From contig JBAXIO010000019.1 in the NCBI GenBank assembly GCA_037138335.1, positions 14,868-78,867 on the forward strand: a stretch of DNA of 64,000 bases, written 5' to 3'. Position numbers and translations under genes: made by a program. This document shows positions 26,269-34,940 of this stretch, piece by piece. Every line of letters begins with the position of its first letter. Position 1 is the stretch's first letter. Below the pieces are notes generated by a model. That model saw only the letters and a list, made by a program, of their open reading frames with translations, was not told where the DNA came from and ran no database searches. This DNA comes from CAIRDP01 sp037138335 (GTDB lineage: Bacteria; Bacteroidota; Bacteroidia; Bacteroidales; FEN-979).

Positions 26269-27228
26269 TTAAATATTGTTGATAGTGTACTGCTCCAGGG
26301 CATGCTTGATCCTGGATGGAAGATTGGCCTCAATGATCTCCCTTGAAAGAAGGATCATGTTTTTTATTGCAGTACTGTTTGAGATACCATGGCCCACGAT
26401 GACATTCCCGTTGACTCCCAGGATAGGGGTACCTCCATAAATCTCATAATTGAAACGGTCGAGATAAGAATCTTTGATACCTCGCTTTACAAGCACGCGG
26501 TACATGGCTTCAACCTGTTTAAGCACAATGTTGCCGACGAAACCGTCGCATACAATAACATCCACATTGTCCCTGAATAACTCCCGGCCCTCAACGTTTC
26601 CAATGAAATTAAAATCTTTTGAATCTTTCATCAGCTGGAAGGCCGACTGGGTTGTAAGGCTTCCTTTTTTTTCTTCGGATCCGATGTTCAGAAGGCCTAC
26701 CCTGGGGATCTTAACGTGATACACGTGCTCGGCAAACAAGGATCCGAGCAAACCGAACTGGTACATAACGTCGGGTTTGGCATCAGGATTGGTTCCCACA
26801 TCGATGAGAATCGACATCCCGCCATTTTCCTTCGCTATATATGCAGGGGAACTCGGGCGGATAATTCCCTGAATATTACCAACACTGTATATCGCACCAA
26901 CAAGCATTGCCCCGCTGCTGCCGGCACTGGCAAAGGACTGGATCTCTTCATGTTTCAGCATGCGGAAACCGGTCGAAATGCTTGAATTCGGCTTGTTGAC
27001 AAGAGCTTTGGTGGGGCTTTCATCCATCTCAATAAGATCAGGAGCATCCACGATCTCAAACATCGCCGGACTTACATTTTCTTCTTTTAAAAAGGTAAGG
27101 ATATGATCCTTGTCCCCAATTAAAACAATCTTGTCGGTGGAAGGCAACTCCTTAAGAGCCATAATTGCACCGTGCATAGTGGCATTTGGTGCAAAATCAC
27201 CTCCCAATACATCTAAGCCGATCTTCAT
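26269..27228 (-). CDS. plsX: Phosphate acyltransferase PlsX
   Basis: 319 residues. Typical features are MKIGLDVLGGDFAPNATMHGAI, the central SAGSSGAMLVGA, GTNPDAKPDVMYQFG, and VCDGFVGNIVLKQVEA, ending with VGHGISNSTAIKN. PlsX converts acyl-ACP and phosphate to acyl-phosphate, the donor for PlsY in phosphatidic-acid synthesis. It sits between rpmF and fabH, as in most bacteria, coupling ribosome protein and lipid synthesis. Confidence 0.96.
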   Translation of the reverse strand: MKIGLDVLGGDFAPNATMHGAIMALKELPSTDKIVLIGDKDHILTFLKEENVSPAMFEIVDAPDLIEMDESPTKALVNKPNSSISTGFRMLKHEEIQSFASAGSSGAMLVGAIYSVGNIQGIIRPSSPAYIAKENGGMSILIDVGTNPDAKPDVMYQFGLLGSLFAEHVYHVKIPRVGLLNIGSEEKKGSLTTQSAFQLMKDSKDFNFIGNVEGRELFRDNVDVIVCDGFVGNIVLKQVEAMYRVLVKRGIKDSYLDRFNYEIYGGTPILGVNGNVIVGHGISNSTAIKNMILLSREIIEANLPSRIKHALEQYTINNI

Positions 27229-27288
27229 TAGTCAGAATTAGGTTAAACGACTGAATAATTAATCGGTGAATGACCCTGCATGACAGGA

Positions 27289-27474
27289 TTATTCAGCAGC
27301 CGACTTTTCAATAGTCTGCTTCCCGCGGTAGTAACCGCATTCAGGACATACCCTGTGATAAAGAACCGGTGCACCGCAATTAGAGCAGAGAGCAAAGGTA
27401 GGACTTTCAGCTTTATCATGAGTACGTCTTTTATCCCTGCGCTGATTGGAAATTTTTCGTTTCGGATGTGGCAT
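27289..27474 (-). CDS. rpmF: 50S ribosomal protein L32
   Basis: 61 residues. It starts MPHPKRKISNQRRDKRRTHDK and holds the zinc ribbon CSNCGAPVLYHRVCPECG (four cysteines), so this is the zinc-binding form. It is a structural protein of the large subunit. It lies downstream of yceD and 60 bases upstream of plsX. Confidence 0.97.
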   Translation of the reverse strand: MPHPKRKISNQRRDKRRTHDKAESPTFALCSNCGAPVLYHRVCPECGYYRGKQTIEKSAAE

Positions 27475-27504
27475 ACAAAATTAGATTTAATAATATTAAT
27501 AACA

Positions 27505-28017
27505 CTATATTTTTTCCCTGAGCTTATTCAGAACCTCCCATCGCGGGTCAGGAGCATGCGATTCCTTTAACTCTTCAAGTCTCTTCAAAATGTCAGGGTC
27601 GCACAGGGTTTTACCCTTGCTGTCAACCCCGTGAACACGGTATACCGGAAGCATAAGACTTACATATTCATAAATGAACTGGCTCAGGTCAAACCTGCTC
27701 TCCGATTCCTTTACGATCTGGACATCTTCGCTTTCTTCTTCATTATGGTCACTAAGCTTGACAACCAGGCTTTGCTGACCTTCAATCTTCACTGTAAGCG
27801 GATCCCCGCAACGGTCACAGAACACATCGACACTTCCGCGGATATCGAAACGGAAAACGATCATACGGTCTTCCTTCTCCATATCAATATGCACAATCAC
27901 TTTGCTTCCTGTGACATCATCAAACCGGTAATGATCAAAGAACGATTGATCCAGATCGAAATCAAAACTATATGTCCCAGGTTTCAATCCACTGAACTGG
28001 ATCTGATATTTTTCCAT
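27505..28017 (-). CDS. YceD/DUF177 family protein (23S rRNA accumulation)
   Basis: 170 residues from the ATG at 28017 (MEKYQIQFSGL). The upstream in-frame ATG at 28047 is rejected because it overlaps the -7 box at 28045-28052. DUF177 features: VFRFDIRGSVDVFCDRCGDPL (Cys pair), acidic loop HNEEESEDVQ, FDLSQFIYEYVSLMLPVYRVH, LCDPDI. YceD-type proteins support 23S rRNA or 50S formation and are almost always upstream of rpmF, as here. Confidence 0.92.
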   Translation of the reverse strand: MEKYQIQFSGLKPGTYSFDFDLDQSFFDHYRFDDVTGSKVIVHIDMEKEDRMIVFRFDIRGSVDVFCDRCGDPLTVKIEGQQSLVVKLSDHNEEESEDVQIVKESESRFDLSQFIYEYVSLMLPVYRVHGVDSKGKTLCDPDILKRLEELKESHAPDPRWEVLNKLREKI

Positions 28018-28044
28018 CTTCTCCACTTCCTTTGAAAAAGCCTG

Positions 28045-28076
28045 CAAAATTAAAAATTAATTTGGTGACTACCAAA
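28045..28076 (-). promoter_or_regulatory. Promoter of the yceD-rpmF-plsX-fabH operon
   Basis: Minus strand TTTG (28073-28076), 20-base spacer, TAATTTTG (28045-28052). It excludes the ATG at 28047 as start and supports the one at 28017. Confidence 0.8.
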
Positions 28077-28132
28077 CCTGTAATTAGTGATATATTTGTA
28101 TTTGCACATATAAGACCATAAAATTCAGCCGT

Positions 28133-29044
28133 ATGTTCAATAAGATTATTACCTGGATGATCCCTTTTATGCCGAAGAAACTTGTATGGGTTTTTTCAAA
28201 AAAATACATTGCGGGCGAGACCATTGATGATGCCATTAAAGTGAGCAGGGACCTCAATTCCGGTGGAATCAGGATCACCATAGATCTGCTGGGAGAGTTT
28301 ATAACAAATCTCGAACAGGCAGCTGAAAATAAAAAAGCCTACCTGTCAATTATCGAAAGAGTTGAAAAAGAAAACATAGACGGGAATTATTCCCTGAAAC
28401 CTACCAGTTTTGGTTTGCTCCTCGACAAGGAACTCTGTTATAAGCACATCAGGGAGATCGTTGCATATGCCGCTTCTTTTAACAATTTTGTGAGGATCGA
28501 CATGGAAGATTCACCCTGTACCGGCCTTGAGATCGAGCTATTCAGAAAACTGAAGAAGGAATTTCCCGGGAACGTGGGATTGGTTTTACAAGCTTATATG
28601 AAACGCACGCTGCAGGACCTGGAAGAAATGAAGGATCTTCATTCCGTTGAAGTGCCTCTGAATTTCAGGCTTTGCAAGGGCATCTATGTTGAACCTGAAG
28701 CTATTGCCTATAAGAAGTACCAGGAAATCAACCATCATTACCTGGAGGACCTGGAGTTCATGTTTTCAAACGGTTATTATCCCGGCATAGCCACCCATGA
28801 CAAGCCGCTCGTTGAAGGAGCATACAAACTGATAGAAAAATACAAAGTGCCCAAACAAGCATACGAATTCCAGATGCTTTACGGTGTAACTCCCGACCTC
28901 AGGAAAAATATTGTCGAAAAAGGCCATGCCATGAGGGTTTATGTCCCCTTCGGGAAAGAATGGTTTGGTTATTCCACACGCCGGCTCAAGGAAAACCCCA
29001 AAATGGCCTCACATATTATCAAAGCCTTGTTTGTGAGAGGATGA
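28133..29044 (+). CDS. Proline dehydrogenase (monofunctional PRODH)
   Basis: 303 residues, an FAD-binding (beta/alpha)8 barrel of the PutA/PRODH family: NNFVRIDMEDSPCTG, VGLVLQAYMKRTLQDL, LCKGIYVEPEAIAYK, IATHDKPLVE, YEFQMLYGV and the C-terminal RVYVPFGKEWFGYSTRRLKENP with the proline-binding Arg pair. It oxidises proline to pyrroline-5-carboxylate and passes electrons to quinone. It is a separate protein, not fused to P5C dehydrogenase. It is convergent (ten-base gap) with the large flavoprotein fusion at 29055, which may share its substrate field. Confidence 0.93.
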   Translation: MFNKIITWMIPFMPKKLVWVFSKKYIAGETIDDAIKVSRDLNSGGIRITIDLLGEFITNLEQAAENKKAYLSIIERVEKENIDGNYSLKPTSFGLLLDKELCYKHIREIVAYAASFNNFVRIDMEDSPCTGLEIELFRKLKKEFPGNVGLVLQAYMKRTLQDLEEMKDLHSVEVPLNFRLCKGIYVEPEAIAYKKYQEINHHYLEDLEFMFSNGYYPGIATHDKPLVEGAYKLIEKYKVPKQAYEFQMLYGVTPDLRKNIVEKGHAMRVYVPFGKEWFGYSTRRLKENPKMASHIIKALFVRG

Positions 29045-29054
29045 TTGAATTTCA

Positions 29055-32000
29055 CTACTTAAACGCCTTCTCCGGCATGCCGTCCCCGCTGAGTTTCAAC
29101 CTCTCAAAATATGAAGGTGTGGGTTTGCCCTGCAATTTGTCGACATACATTTTCGCAAGGTACTGCCCGAGCATAAAGCCCTGGCCCCTCAGTCCCAGGA
29201 ATAATCCCAGTTCGGGGTCGATCACCATCCTTGGCTCCACATAGTATCCTGCCCAAATTGCCTGGAACCCAACTGAAGAGAGCTCGGGTATCCAGTTTGT
29301 AAATACTTCTGAAGCAATTTCAATAAAATCTTCCGTATTGACTTTTATATTCTTTTCGGCTTCCTGAGCGTCGACTGCAGGGGAAGCACAGCCGATGATC
29401 TGCCCGGTTTCGCCCAGCTGCTGCCCGTAGACTGCCGAAAACCCCTTGTATCTCCTCCGGTCGATCAGCATAGGAAGTGGGCTGCCGTTATTCCCCAGCA
29501 TTGGAAGGCGGCGGGTAATGAATGCCTGGTGTTTTACCGAATAAAGGCCTGTGTCAAAACCAAGGGTTTTGGCGAATTTTCCACCTTCGGGCCCCAATGC
29601 ATTGATAAAGACCTCAGTCTCATATTCAACATATTCTTTCTGATGGTTTATCACAAGGACCTTGTAATGTCCGTTTTCACGGTTCACATCCACAAGGCGG
29701 CAATCTTCTTCCACCTTGCCTCCCTTTTCAATACCTATCCTGCGGATGAGGTCTATGACCCTTCCCGGGGTAGCCTGCCAGCAATTTCTTGTGACCAGGG
29801 CCGCTGAATAATTGGTTATGGAAGGATTCATCCTCGGGGAAATTTCCCTCAGAAAATCTCCGGGCCCGACCATGTATGCATCGGACCAGGCCATGGATGC
29901 CTCCAGGGCACGGTACATCTGTTCATCATGGGCAAAGGTCACATACAATATGGCCCTGAAATCGATGTTATGGATGGCCTGCAGCTCTTTGAATATTTCA
30001 AGGTTATGGTTGGCGATATCGCTTAATTCAGGCACCGAAAAATTCGGACGGCCACCGGCAATGTTCCGCCATGAAGCACCCCGCCCGTAATTCAGCAATA
30101 CCGGTTCCAGTCCGGCCTCACCCAGGTACCTGAATAAAGAGCTGCCCCCGATGCCGCCTCCGGCAACCAGTGAACGGACCTTTATTCTTCTTGTTTTCTT
30201 GCCGTTGATCTCAGTTATGACCTGTTCGTGTGCATTCCTCGGATAAAGCTCTCCCATCGAGACCTGGTTCGAGAGCGGACCACGTGGTGTGGGTTCCCCC
30301 ACTATGCTGATCCCGGTTCCGGCCAGCCGGGTCTTCAGGCGCTTGATGCAACGCTTTCCGCGACATGCACCCATCCCAAGGCGGGTTGTGTGTTTAACCT
30401 CATCCACCGAAATAAACTTCCTGTCGCCTATCACCTCCATGATCTCGCCCAGGGTCACATCATCGCAATGGCAAACGTAGGTGGGTTCCTCCGATTCAAG
30501 CTTGTATGGTTTGAACTTAATCGGGTCGGGGTAATCGGGCTTAACAATGAATCCCCTCACCTTCACAAGGTCCCCGCCATGGATGTCTGTTGCCTTCACG
30601 CGGGCAATGTTTGTTTTATTCGGTTTGCGCAGGATCTTCTCAACGATCCCCTGCCCGAGTTTGTCGCCGTTATTATCTACCAGGAAGCATTCCGATTTCT
30701 CCTGAGCTTCATATTCGATGGGAAGGAAAAGCCAGTCTTTTTTGAAGTTATATCCAAAAATGGCAAGACCGGGACATTGGTAAACACAATCCATGCAACC
30801 GGTACATTTGTCAAAATCAATTTCCGGCACTGTGCTGGTGGATGACTTGGTGATGGCCCCGTTAGGGCATGCAAATGCGCAGGGATTACAGGCGAACCCA
30901 TACAGGCAGTCAATAAGCACAAAGCCTTTTTCGTTCATCCTTTCAACGGCGGGCGTAACCGGCTCAGCGATCACCCTGACGGGATGCTGCTGCGAATCTA
31001 TATATTCCTTTGACAGGGAAAGAAAAGCATCATAATCGTACCTCTCACCCATCTCCTGGAGTATTTCGTATGCAACCTGCCTGCCGCGAAGTACTGCGCT
31101 CGTGCCTTCCCCTATTCGTATTGCATCCCCAGCCCCGAAACACTTCCTGCCAAAGACTTCATTACCCTTGATCAGGAGCTGGTCATCACATACCAGGCCT
31201 GTGCAGATGTTGATGGCGTCAATGCCGTCTATAAGTTTTTCAGTACCGGGAACGGGTTTGAAATTTTTACATTCGGCCACCACCGCGCCAACTATCCCGT
31301 CGTGATTCCCGTTAGGAATGGCTTTCAGCAGGATATGCGATGTCAGTACCGGGATCCCAAGCCTTCTTACCCTGTTGGCCTGCACAGGGAACCCACCTTC
31401 AAAAGGCATGGCCTCGATGATTGCTTTTACCTTTGCACCGGCCTGCATAAGCTGGTAAGAAGTCAGGTAGCCGATATTTCCTGCTCCTACCGTAAGTACA
31501 TTTTTACCAAGCAGCGTGAATTCGTTATTCATCATTTTCTGAACCACGGCCGCGGTAAACACACCGGGAAGATCGTCATTCTCAAACGTCGGCATGAACG
31601 GCACCGCCCCGGATGCCACAACCAGGAACTCACTGTCAACAAAGTAGATCTCGTCGGTAAGAATATTCTTGACTGCAAGCCGGCCTCCTTCCAGGATATC
31701 CCATACGGTTGAATTGAGAAATATCCCTTCATGGCTTTCTCCCGCAAGAGTTTTTGCAATGTCGAAACCGCGCATCCCCCCGAATTTCTTTTCCTTTTCA
31801 AAGAAAAAGAACTGGTGGGTCTGCATCAGGAACTGTCCGCCAATCTTATCGTTATTATCTATTACAATGCAATCGACCCTGTGATTGTTCAGCTCTTCAC
31901 GGGCTGCAAGCCCGGCCGGGCCTGAGCCTACAATGACAACAGAAGTCTTGAATACTTTAATGCGTTCGTCTTTTTTTACTTCCACCGGGCTGGGCTCATA

Positions 32001-32288
32001 ATTTGCAGGGATCTCCCTTACTTCCTTCACCCCATCAACCCTGGTAATGCAAATGCGTTTTATCTGCCCGTCGACCAGCATCTCGCAGGCTCCGCATTTT
32101 CCGATGCCGCATTCAAGGCTTCTTTCGCGGTTTTTCAGGCTGTGACTGTGAACCGGGTGGCCAGCCTGATGGAGGGCGGCCGCAATAGTGAATCCGTTTT
32201 CGCCTGTAACTTCTTTGCCTTCGAACAGGAAGGTCGCTGGCCTGGATTCAGGGATATCGAGAATAGGATGCTTGTCGATTTTATACAT
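29055..32288 (-). CDS. Multi-domain iron-sulfur flavoprotein dehydrogenase (fused HcnABC/LhpBEF-like)
   Basis: 1077 residues. In order: a [2Fe-2S] domain (about 1-100, ECGIGKCGAC then RIC); a FAD/NAD(P) disulfide-reductase-type domain (112-440, VIVGSGPAGLAA and VGAGNIGYLTSYQL); two ferredoxin-type 4Fe-4S motifs (460-515, ACNPCAFACP and CTGCMDCVYQCP); a BFD-like [2Fe-2S] domain (600-650, YVCHCDDVT and GACRGKRC); and a DAO/glycine-oxidase-type flavin domain (700-1077, VAGGGIGGSS). These modules are usually separate subunits in dye-linked dehydrogenases for amino acids, opines or hydroxyproline. It is probably a cytoplasmic dehydrogenase for an amine or imino acid. Substrate not readable; proline-related compounds are suggested only by the neighbour PRODH. 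Confidence 0.88.
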   Translation of the reverse strand: MYKIDKHPILDIPESRPATFLFEGKEVTGENGFTIAAALHQAGHPVHSHSLKNRERSLECGIGKCGACEMLVDGQIKRICITRVDGVKEVREIPANYEPSPVEVKKDERIKVFKTSVVIVGSGPAGLAAREELNNHRVDCIVIDNNDKIGGQFLMQTHQFFFFEKEKKFGGMRGFDIAKTLAGESHEGIFLNSTVWDILEGGRLAVKNILTDEIYFVDSEFLVVASGAVPFMPTFENDDLPGVFTAAVVQKMMNNEFTLLGKNVLTVGAGNIGYLTSYQLMQAGAKVKAIIEAMPFEGGFPVQANRVRRLGIPVLTSHILLKAIPNGNHDGIVGAVVAECKNFKPVPGTEKLIDGIDAINICTGLVCDDQLLIKGNEVFGRKCFGAGDAIRIGEGTSAVLRGRQVAYEILQEMGERYDYDAFLSLSKEYIDSQQHPVRVIAEPVTPAVERMNEKGFVLIDCLYGFACNPCAFACPNGAITKSSTSTVPEIDFDKCTGCMDCVYQCPGLAIFGYNFKKDWLFLPIEYEAQEKSECFLVDNNGDKLGQGIVEKILRKPNKTNIARVKATDIHGGDLVKVRGFIVKPDYPDPIKFKPYKLESEEPTYVCHCDDVTLGEIMEVIGDRKFISVDEVKHTTRLGMGACRGKRCIKRLKTRLAGTGISIVGEPTPRGPLSNQVSMGELYPRNAHEQVITEINGKKTRRIKVRSLVAGGGIGGSSLFRYLGEAGLEPVLLNYGRGASWRNIAGGRPNFSVPELSDIANHNLEIFKELQAIHNIDFRAILYVTFAHDEQMYRALEASMAWSDAYMVGPGDFLREISPRMNPSITNYSAALVTRNCWQATPGRVIDLIRRIGIEKGGKVEEDCRLVDVNRENGHYKVLVINHQKEYVEYETEVFINALGPEGGKFAKTLGFDTGLYSVKHQAFITRRLPMLGNNGSPLPMLIDRRRYKGFSAVYGQQLGETGQIIGCASPAVDAQEAEKNIKVNTEDFIEIASEVFTNWIPELSSVGFQAIWAGYYVEPRMVIDPELGLFLGLRGQGFMLGQYLAKMYVDKLQGKPTPSYFERLKLSGDGMPEKAFK

Positions 32289-32449
32289 AGGTCTGGTAAG
32301 TTCGTGTGGAAAATCCCGAGGATCGTGATGGATGTGCTGAATGAGCCGGATGTGATGAAAAAAGCATGTTCATCATCAGAGTGTTTTGAGTTAAACGAGG
32401 TTGCAAAATTACACATTTTTTTTTGCGGGACCATCGGCTGTGAAATTTA

Positions 32450-33388
32450 TCACAGGTGAAAATCAAACCCGAATGAAAGCAGGTTTTCCATCCTTATTCC
32501 CGGGCTCGCATCTTCATTGTAAAATAACCTGGTTTGCAGACTGGTCTTAAGAAAGCGGTTGATCCTGTATGCAAACAGGTTTTTAAAGGTCATATCGGCT
32601 GCGGCTTTCTCACCCTTGAACAGCAGGAGGTCGCAGTTCCACTGGACCTTCTTCATGATAAGCCAGTCGATGATCAGGTGCAGGCTCATTCCGTATTCAA
32701 GGGAGCTGGTATGGCCTTTCTCAACTCCGTAAAATAAATCCAACCCGGTTTTATCAAAGATGCCCCGGTCGCGGATGTAAGTAAGTTTAGCTGAACTGAT
32801 CCCGATATCAAGCATGCCGGCCGGCATCAGATTTATTCCAAATCCTCCCGAAAAATTACAAACCAGTGGAGTGAGAAAGGATGAGTTGATGGTTTTGATA
32901 AGCGGGCCTCCCCCGGGGGACTGGGAAACATCCCATGAATCAAATATCCTGGTTGTAAGGATGGAGGAAACTGAAAATTGGATACGTTTTACCACCTCGC
33001 AACTCATCCTTGTAGTCAGGGTATTTTCATCGGTCTGAAATTTACTGATGCTGTCGAAATAATATACCAGCCCAAGCGTGTGGACCAGGTCATTCGTAAG
33101 GTGGAACCTCCTGGATGAGATCCCGAACCTGTATTTCAGGCTATGGAGGAAGGCCATTTGCCCGGCGGTCTTATTCCCCGTTCCATTAAAGCAGGAATAC
33201 CCTGAAACCGATATGCTGTAGGAGAGTTCATTGCTAAGCTTGAGCCTGGGTTGAATTTTCTGGATTACCGGCCTGAAGACAAGGGATTTAACGGAATCGT
33301 CCCAGCAAAAGTCCTGGGCCGCCAGGCCGGTCGCGAGGAAGCATATCATTATCGACCCAAGCATGAGCCGCTCCCTTCCTGCTTTCAT
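32450..33388 (-). CDS. Predicted outer-membrane barrel protein, function unknown
   Basis: 312 residues with a signal peptide ending ATGLAAQ (Met9 is an alternative start). The mature part alternates polar and hydrophobic residues in strand-length blocks (LKLSNELSYSISVSG, HSLKYRFGISSRRFHL, LSFGFDFHL at the end), ending in aromatic/hydrophobic residues as beta barrels do. It weakly resembles the DUF3078-type family of Bacteroidota. No enzymatic motif. The next gene upstream is a lipoprotein on the same strand about 30 bases away. Confidence 0.7.
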   Translation of the reverse strand: MKAGRERLMLGSIMICFLATGLAAQDFCWDDSVKSLVFRPVIQKIQPRLKLSNELSYSISVSGYSCFNGTGNKTAGQMAFLHSLKYRFGISSRRFHLTNDLVHTLGLVYYFDSISKFQTDENTLTTRMSCEVVKRIQFSVSSILTTRIFDSWDVSQSPGGGPLIKTINSSFLTPLVCNFSGGFGINLMPAGMLDIGISSAKLTYIRDRGIFDKTGLDLFYGVEKGHTSSLEYGMSLHLIIDWLIMKKVQWNCDLLLFKGEKAAADMTFKNLFAYRINRFLKTSLQTRLFYNEDASPGIRMENLLSFGFDFHL

Positions 33389-33419
33389 ACCCTGATTTTT
33401 TCAACATGAATTTATCTTA

Positions 33420-34043
33420 TCAGCGTGTTTTGATCTCGGTTTTAATCATATTGCCTGATGTATTCCAGAAATCAAGGATATCAATATTGACAAGCAATAC
33501 ATTGACCTTCCCGGTTTTTGCCGGCCGGGATTCCAGGGCCGATGCGGCAATCGCGAAGCTCGAGGTATTAAGCTTTCCCATAAATCTTGCCCATAATATC
33601 ACACAGGTAAAAGAATAATTTGAAGGATCAAGGTCAGCTTTCTCTCCAACCTGCAGTATGTCTTTTTTCAGCCTGTTGAAGGTTGTAAGTGAATCAATGC
33701 CATACACCTGGTTGATTTTCAGGTTGCCGGCAAAATCCGTTTCAACTCCCGAGCAGAATGTCGAATCCTGGGTAATGATCCTGTAACCGCCGGAGTTGTA
33801 AAATTGTGATCTCCCCGGCAGGTTTTTGTTCTTAAACCAGTCAACCAGGGCTGCAGAATCCCTGAAAACACAGAGGTAATCCTCAAAATCAGGCTTGTAT
33901 TTTTTCAGGTCGTTTCTGACCGATTCGATGGTTTCTATCTTCGGGCTTCCAACAGTATATTGCCTCATCATTGCCGATTTACAGGCAGCCAGCACCATCA
34001 TTATCGCAGCAGTGAGAATAAGCAGCTTTTTCATGTTTTTCAT
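33420..34043 (-). CDS. Lipoprotein of unknown function
   Basis: 207 residues. The lipobox VLAAC is followed by KSAMMRQ. The mature protein is soluble and mixed alpha/beta (RNDLKKYKPDFEDYLCVFRD, TTFNRLKKDILQVGEK). I do not recognise the family. It is probably anchored in the envelope. It is upstream of and co-directional with the barrel protein at 32450-33388, so the two may form one unit. Confidence 0.7.
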   Translation of the reverse strand: MKNMKKLLILTAAIMMVLAACKSAMMRQYTVGSPKIETIESVRNDLKKYKPDFEDYLCVFRDSAALVDWFKNKNLPGRSQFYNSGGYRIITQDSTFCSGVETDFAGNLKINQVYGIDSLTTFNRLKKDILQVGEKADLDPSNYSFTCVILWARFMGKLNTSSFAIAASALESRPAKTGKVNVLLVNIDILDFWNTSGNMIKTEIKTR

Positions 34044-34044
34044 A

Positions 34045-34085
34045 TAAAAAGGGCCCGGCTGAGAAAGCCGGACTTTTCAGCCGGA
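34045..34085 (-). terminator. Hairpin terminator after the 34135-34626 gene
   Basis: On the minus strand GTCCGGCT-TTCTC-AGCCGGGC is followed by CCTTTTTAT; an alternative upstream hairpin CCGGCTGAAAAGTCCGG overlaps it, so the two may compete. Confidence 0.65.
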
Positions 34086-34134
34086 TCCTTAATTTTAAAA
34101 TATTGGGACATGATTCCTGTAATCAAAGACCTGA

Positions 34135-34626
34135 TTATAATGGGAAATCAACGGTATATGTCCCGGCCAGGGCATCATATGCCACCCTGTATGTTCCGGG
34201 TTTGATTGTGACAGGGCCTGCAACGCCAAGGAGCCTTGCTACGGGCTCTGAAAAGGTGTAGGGATCTTCAAATGTCACTGATCCTTTCTTGAAATAAGGG
34301 AGCGTGGATCCATTTTCATACTTCTGAAGGTCTGCCTCTGAAACCATAAGTTCAAGCTGCTGGGAATCAGAGATTCTTGCCTGTACAGGGCAATAGCCCG
34401 GGCCTGATCCTGCAGGCTTATCGGTTCCGAATTCTATGTCGAAGCAGATCCCAAACCCTGTTTTACATTGGGTCTTGGGACGATGGAACGTAATAATGAA
34501 TTTTACCCAGACCGAAAAAGAAGGTGAGGGACCAGGGTTATAAGTTACAGCATTATTCTTCCCGGCCTGAATGGCTCCGGATAACATAAAAATGCTTAAA
34601 ACGCATATGGTAACAATTTTTTTCAT
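34135..34626 (-). CDS. Exported protein of unknown function
   Basis: 163 residues with a signal peptide ending SGAIQAG. The mature protein has two Cys residues close together (KTQCKTGFGICFD) plus one later (GYCPVQ) and a beta-rich end (KPGTYRVAYDALAGTYTVDFPL). I do not recognise the family. A terminator follows and a long intergenic region precedes it, so it is a single-gene unit. Confidence 0.68.
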   Translation of the reverse strand: MKKIVTICVLSIFMLSGAIQAGKNNAVTYNPGPSPSFSVWVKFIITFHRPKTQCKTGFGICFDIEFGTDKPAGSGPGYCPVQARISDSQQLELMVSEADLQKYENGSTLPYFKKGSVTFEDPYTFSEPVARLLGVAGPVTIKPGTYRVAYDALAGTYTVDFPL

Positions 34627-34940
34627 TGATTTAAGGTTTTAATTTCCAGGCTCCTGATGCGGGGAGCAGATCCGCCGGCCTTGACTTAATACGGGGAGGC
34701 CATTATCCCGTTTTATAATAATTACCAGAACACAATTGCTCCAATTTTAACTCGAATCCACAAATCCCCCTTTCTTTTTCTACTTAATCCGCCTTGAACC
34801 TGAAAGTGATATGGAATCCGAAAAAAAATATTTAATTCAATAGGAATCATTATTTTAGATGAAACGCTTGGAAATTATCTGAAAAATTTTTAGTATCTTT
34901 GCAGCCGGTTTTGAATCAGGATAAAAAATCAAAGGAAAAC
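34627..34940. other. Intergenic region with divergent promoters
   Basis: 314 bases without a convincing coding frame. TATCTTTG at 34894-34901 is the -7 box for the plus-strand gene at 34941, about 40 bases before its ATG; no clear TTTG at -33. The TTG at 34899 that opens the longer reading frame lies inside this box and is therefore not a start. The rest is AT-rich; I see no RNA gene or repeat in it. Confidence 0.6.
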
